Shown here: positions 61,448-64,000 of the stretch, piece after piece | Layout: each line of letters starts with the position of its first letter | Numbering within the stretch: position 1 is the first letter of the stretch | Source of the DNA: Streptomyces sp. Ru73 | GTDB lineage: Bacteria; Actinomycetota; Actinomycetes; Streptomycetales; Streptomycetaceae | Length of the DNA: 64,000 nt | Direction: 5' to 3' | Assembly: GCF_002920575.1 (NCBI RefSeq) | Contig: NZ_PQSQ01000010.1 | Location: forward strand, 1 to 64,000 | The notes under the pieces: generated by a model | Seen by the model: the letters and a program-made list of their open reading frames with translations, nothing else | Database searches by the model: none | Told to the model about the DNA's origin: nothing | Program-made: the position numbers and the translations under genes

Positions 61448-63040
61448 ATGGACACCAGCCGTCTGCTCCGCACCTCCGGCGCCCTGCTCGCGGCCGCCGC
61501 GCTGCTCGTCTCCTGCAGTTCGTCCGCGAGCACGGACGGCGACACCGTCGCCTCACCGGCCCAGAACGGCCCCGACGCGCGCCCGGAGAGCGACAAGGCG
61601 ACCAAGCCCCTCGAACCGCTCCCCACGGCCGTACCGGCGGCCCTGCGCCCGTACTACGAGCAGAAGCTCAGCTGGCACTCCTGCGGCCCCAAGGGCTTCC
61701 AGTGCGCCACGCTCAGGGCCCCGCTGGACTATGCGAAGCCCAGCCGCGCCACCGACCTGAAGCTCGCCGTCTCCCGCAAGAAGGCCACAGGGCCCGGGAA
61801 GCGGATCGGCTCCCTGCTGGTCGACCCGGGCGGCCCCGGCGCCTCCGCGATCAATTACCTCCAGCAGTACGCGCCGGAGCCGGCCGCCGTGAAGGCCCGG
61901 TACGACATGGCCGCCATAGACCCGCGCGGGGTGGCCCGCAGCGAGCCGGTGCGCTGTCTCACGGACAAGCAGATGGACGCGTACACCGAGGTCGACCAGA
62001 CCCCGGACGACAAGCCGGAGCAGAAGAAGCTCACCACGGCGTTCAAGAACTTCGCCGACGGCTGCAAGGCCCGCGCAGGCAAGGTGCTCGGCCACGTCTC
62101 GACCATCGAGGCGGCCCGCGACATGGACATCTTCCGGGCCGCGCTGGGCGACCGGAAGCTCACCTACGTGGGCGCCTCGTACGGCACATTCCTCGGCGCG
62201 ACGTACGCCGGGCTCTACCCCTCCCGCGTCGGCCGGCTCGTCCTGGACGGCGCGATGGACCCCTCGCTGAACTCCCGGCAGCTCAACGAGGACCAGACCG
62301 CCGGCTTCAACACCGCCTTCACCTCCTTCGCCGCCGACTGCATCAAGAAGCGCGACTGCCCCCTGGGCACCAAGAGCACCGCGGACGCCGGCAAGCAGCT
62401 GTCCGCCTTCTTCCGCCGCCTGGACGCGCGCCCCGTCGCCACCGGCGAGTCCCGCAAGCTCACCGAGTCCCTGGCGACCAGCGGTGTGATCGCCGCCATG
62501 TACGACCAGACGGCCTGGCCCCTGCTGCGCGAGTACCTCGGCAAGGCGATGAAGGGCGACGGCAGCGGCCTGCTCGCCCTCTCCGACTCCTACTACGAGC
62601 GCGAGCCGGACGGCAGCTACGCCAACCAGATGTTCGCCAACCCCGCGGTGAACTGCCTCGACCTGCCGCCCGCCTTCTCCTCGCCCGCCCAGGTCGAGGC
62701 CGCGCTGCCCGCCTTCCGTAAGGCCTCCCCGGTCTTCGGCGACAACTTCGCGTGGGCCCCGCTGAACTGCGCGTACTGGCCGGTCAAGGCCACCGGTGAG
62801 CCGCACCGGATCGAGGCCGAGGGGGCGGCCCCGATCCTCGTCGTCGGCACCACCCGCGACCCGGCGACCCCGTACCCCTGGGCCCGCGGCCTGGCCTCCC
62901 AGCTCTCCTCGGGCCGCCTGCTGACGTACGAGGGCGACGGCCACACCGCGTACGGCCGCGGCAGCGACTGCGTCGACACCGCGGTGAACACCTACCTGCT
63001 GGAGGGCACCCCGCCCGCCGAGAACAAGCGCTGCTCCTGA
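61448..63040 (+). CDS. Secreted tripeptidyl-aminopeptidase-like lipoprotein
   Basis: A 530-residue alpha/beta hydrolase of the SlpD/SlpE/Tap type, which removes N-terminal tripeptides from extracellular proteins. The signal peptide (SGALLAAAALLVSC) ends in the lipobox LVSC. The oxyanion region is DPGGPGASA. Nucleophile Ser244 is in VGASYGT, the catalytic Asp is in GTTRDPATPY, and the His is in GDGHTAYG. A lid domain lies between, and Cys pairs are plausible disulfides. Streptomyces mycelium-associated proteases of this kind are known near this locus. The ATG is preceded by GAGGACG. Confidence 0.93.
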   Translation: MDTSRLLRTSGALLAAAALLVSCSSSASTDGDTVASPAQNGPDARPESDKATKPLEPLPTAVPAALRPYYEQKLSWHSCGPKGFQCATLRAPLDYAKPSRATDLKLAVSRKKATGPGKRIGSLLVDPGGPGASAINYLQQYAPEPAAVKARYDMAAIDPRGVARSEPVRCLTDKQMDAYTEVDQTPDDKPEQKKLTTAFKNFADGCKARAGKVLGHVSTIEAARDMDIFRAALGDRKLTYVGASYGTFLGATYAGLYPSRVGRLVLDGAMDPSLNSRQLNEDQTAGFNTAFTSFAADCIKKRDCPLGTKSTADAGKQLSAFFRRLDARPVATGESRKLTESLATSGVIAAMYDQTAWPLLREYLGKAMKGDGSGLLALSDSYYEREPDGSYANQMFANPAVNCLDLPPAFSSPAQVEAALPAFRKASPVFGDNFAWAPLNCAYWPVKATGEPHRIEAEGAAPILVVGTTRDPATPYPWARGLASQLSSGRLLTYEGDGHTAYGRGSDCVDTAVNTYLLEGTPPAENKRCS

Positions 63041-63090
63041 CCACGACCGCCCCCGCCGAATCCGATTACGAACCACCCCTCCGCCATGTG

Positions 63091-63096
63091 TAGACT
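63091..63096 (+). promoter_or_regulatory. -10 box of tRNA-Thr
   Basis: TAGACT lies 14 nt before the tRNA gene. TTACGA at 63066-63071 could be a -35 box at a 19-bp spacing. Confidence 0.4.
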
Positions 63097-63110
63097 GGGC
63101 CGCGCACCAC

Positions 63111-63184
63111 GCCGCCTTAGCTCAGTCGGCCAGAGCGACGCACTCGTAATGCGTAGGTCAAGGGTTCGATTCCCTTAGGCGGCT
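63111..63184 (+). tRNA. tRNA-Thr (anticodon CGT)
   Basis: A 74-nt cloverleaf. The acceptor stem GCCGCCT pairs with AGGCGGC and T is the discriminator. The anticodon stem ACGCA/TGCGT holds CTCGTAA, giving anticodon CGT, which reads ACG. The T-arm has GGTTCGATTCC. CCA is not encoded. Confidence 0.97.
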
Positions 63185-63188
63185 CGGT

Positions 63189-63226
63189 GAGAGGGCCAGG
63201 TCAGAAGCTTCTGACCTGGCCCTCTC
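63189..63226 (+). terminator. Terminator after tRNA-Thr
   Basis: A 38-bp perfect palindrome (GAGAGGGCCAGGTCAGAAG and its complement) begins 4 nt after the tRNA. It is the longest perfect hairpin seen in the window. Confidence 0.92.
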
Positions 63227-63912
63227 GTGTGTCCGGGGGTGGGGGCCCGCGGTGCGGGGGGCTCGGCGGGAGGGCTGCGGGATGTCGTGAATGGGGGCTG
63301 TGCGGGCGGGCGCGCCGGTCGTAGGCTCGAAGGTGCAGGAATTCGCGTAACGGAGTTCGTGTACAGGCGCCGTTCGCGTACAGGCACCGCTTGCAAGGAC
63401 TTGGATCTCCGAGCCCCCGAGATCGACATCCGGGCCCACAGACGGCCGGAGATCCGCCGAGTCTGCGGCGACGTCGCGGTCTTCCGGCCCCGCCCTCCCG
63501 GACTTAGTCCCGTCGGGGTCATCCCGCGCCCCCGGCGGCCGGTGACGGGCGAAACAGCGCAGAAGACGGGGACGGGGAGCCACGCCTTCTCGCGCAAGGT
63601 CGCCGCCGGAGCCGACTCACGTACCCGGCGGCGACCCCTCGCCGGCCTTTCCGGCCCTCGTGGCCGCCGCCCTGGAATCCGCGGCGATTTTCTTTTTCGC
63701 CGGTCGGCCGTCCGGGTGGCTACGGGACTGGCGTTCGATTGAATGGTCAAACGAAACGCCCTTGCGGGGCAGCGTAAATCGCTGCGCGCGAGGGCGCGCG
63801 AGAAGAACGGGCGGATTGGGCCGGCGGAGTTATTCGTACGGCTGAGCGAGCGGCCAATGGGGTGCGGCTGTAATGATTTTTGTGTCCCACTTCTGCGCAA
63901 AAGGAGAGAACC
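63227..63912. other. Gap before the last gene
   Basis: No gene is supported over these 686 bp. A plus-strand frame of 171 codons (63227-63742) has Arg/Gly-rich composition and no motif. From about 63660 the sequence turns AT-richer (ATTTTCTTTTTCGCC, TAATGATTTTTG), which suits a promoter region for the following secreted protein; TAATGA at 63871-63876 is a possible -10 box. Confidence 0.45.
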
Positions 63913-64000
63913 ATGCGCAAGTTCATTGGACGCTTCGCCGCCGTCACCGCGCTCACCGCAGCAGCCGTCGTCCCGCTCTCCGGGGTGGCCTCGGCGCAGT
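63913..64000 (+). CDS. Secreted protein, 5' end only
   Basis: ATG 63913 follows AAGGAGAG at 6 nt. The 29 visible residues are a typical Sec signal peptide (basic MRKFIGR, hydrophobic core VTALTAAAVVPLSG, then VASAQ with an AxA-like cleavage site). The mature protein lies beyond the window, so its identity cannot be given. Confidence 0.85.
   Translation, partial: MRKFIGRFAAVTALTAAAVVPLSGVASAQ

Noticed and set aside
63227..63742. A 171-codon plus-strand frame after tRNA-Thr
   Set aside because: It is Gly/Arg-rich without motif, has mixed third-position bias, and begins inside the sequence next to the tRNA terminator.

Overview
The window reads as one stretch of a Streptomyces chromosome. It has very high GC, strong G/C bias at third codon positions, GTG and TTG starts, and actinomycete-specific genes: wblA, bldG, a Crp regulator, an actinobacterial Tad pilus locus and a dTMP kinase fused to a membrane domain. 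Gene order from the penicillin-binding protein/wblA pair to topA-tmk-holB matches, from memory, the core-chromosome segment SCO3580 to SCO3540 of S. coelicolor in reverse order. No prophage, transposase, IS element or CRISPR array was found.

Layout. 1-7.6 kb: the 3' part of cobN, a MerR regulator divergent from a SulP transporter across a 24-bp palindrome, an MFS exporter divergent from a LysR regulator, and a thioredoxin-like lipoprotein. 7.7-16.3 kb: tRNA-Pro(CGG), a Pr6Pr membrane protein, a metallophosphoesterase, a YqeY protein, a bifunctional class A PBP, wblA, and two overlapping ArsA-type ATPases. 16.4-25.6 kb: a DUF4177/RidA pair, a NUDIX/beta-lactamase-fold pair, crp divergent from nth, a CoA-type NUDIX, a MarP-like periplasmic protease, an alpha/beta hydrolase and a holin-X membrane protein. 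25.6-34.1 kb: nhaA, acs, a SulP-carbonic anhydrase fusion, and a CooC-like ATPase divergent from a Fic-like protein.

34.1-42.4 kb: a probable 6S RNA, an HAD phosphatase, and then a Tad/Flp pilus operon (TadZ/Ssd, TadA, TadB, TadC, a DUF4244 prepilin, TadE and an Rv3654c-like pseudopilin). The Tad genes mostly overlap by a few bases, which suggests coupled translation. 42.4-49.2 kb: an MrfA-type helicase, bldG with its anti-sigma partner, and the proton-pumping pyrophosphatase. 49.4-63 kb: a lipoprotein, a methyltransferase, two small membrane proteins, topA, tmk, holB and a secreted tripeptidyl-aminopeptidase-like lipoprotein. The window ends with tRNA-Thr(CGT) and the signal peptide of a truncated secreted protein.

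Themes. Many genes have a TANNNT hexamer only 6-8 nt before the start codon, as expected of leaderless or near-leaderless mRNAs. Several intergenic gaps hold 9-, 24- or 34-bp tandem repeats, and one 30-bp repeat lies in frame inside a pilin-like gene. Lysine/alanine-rich histone-like tails occur on two DNA enzymes, Nth (N-terminus) and TopA (C-terminus). Nothing amounts to a clearly new multi-gene system. The most interesting items are the probable 6S RNA, the Fic-like protein with a broken active site opposite a CooC-type ATPase, the flp prepilin with a very long leader, the enzyme fusions, and a DasR-site-like element upstream of acs.
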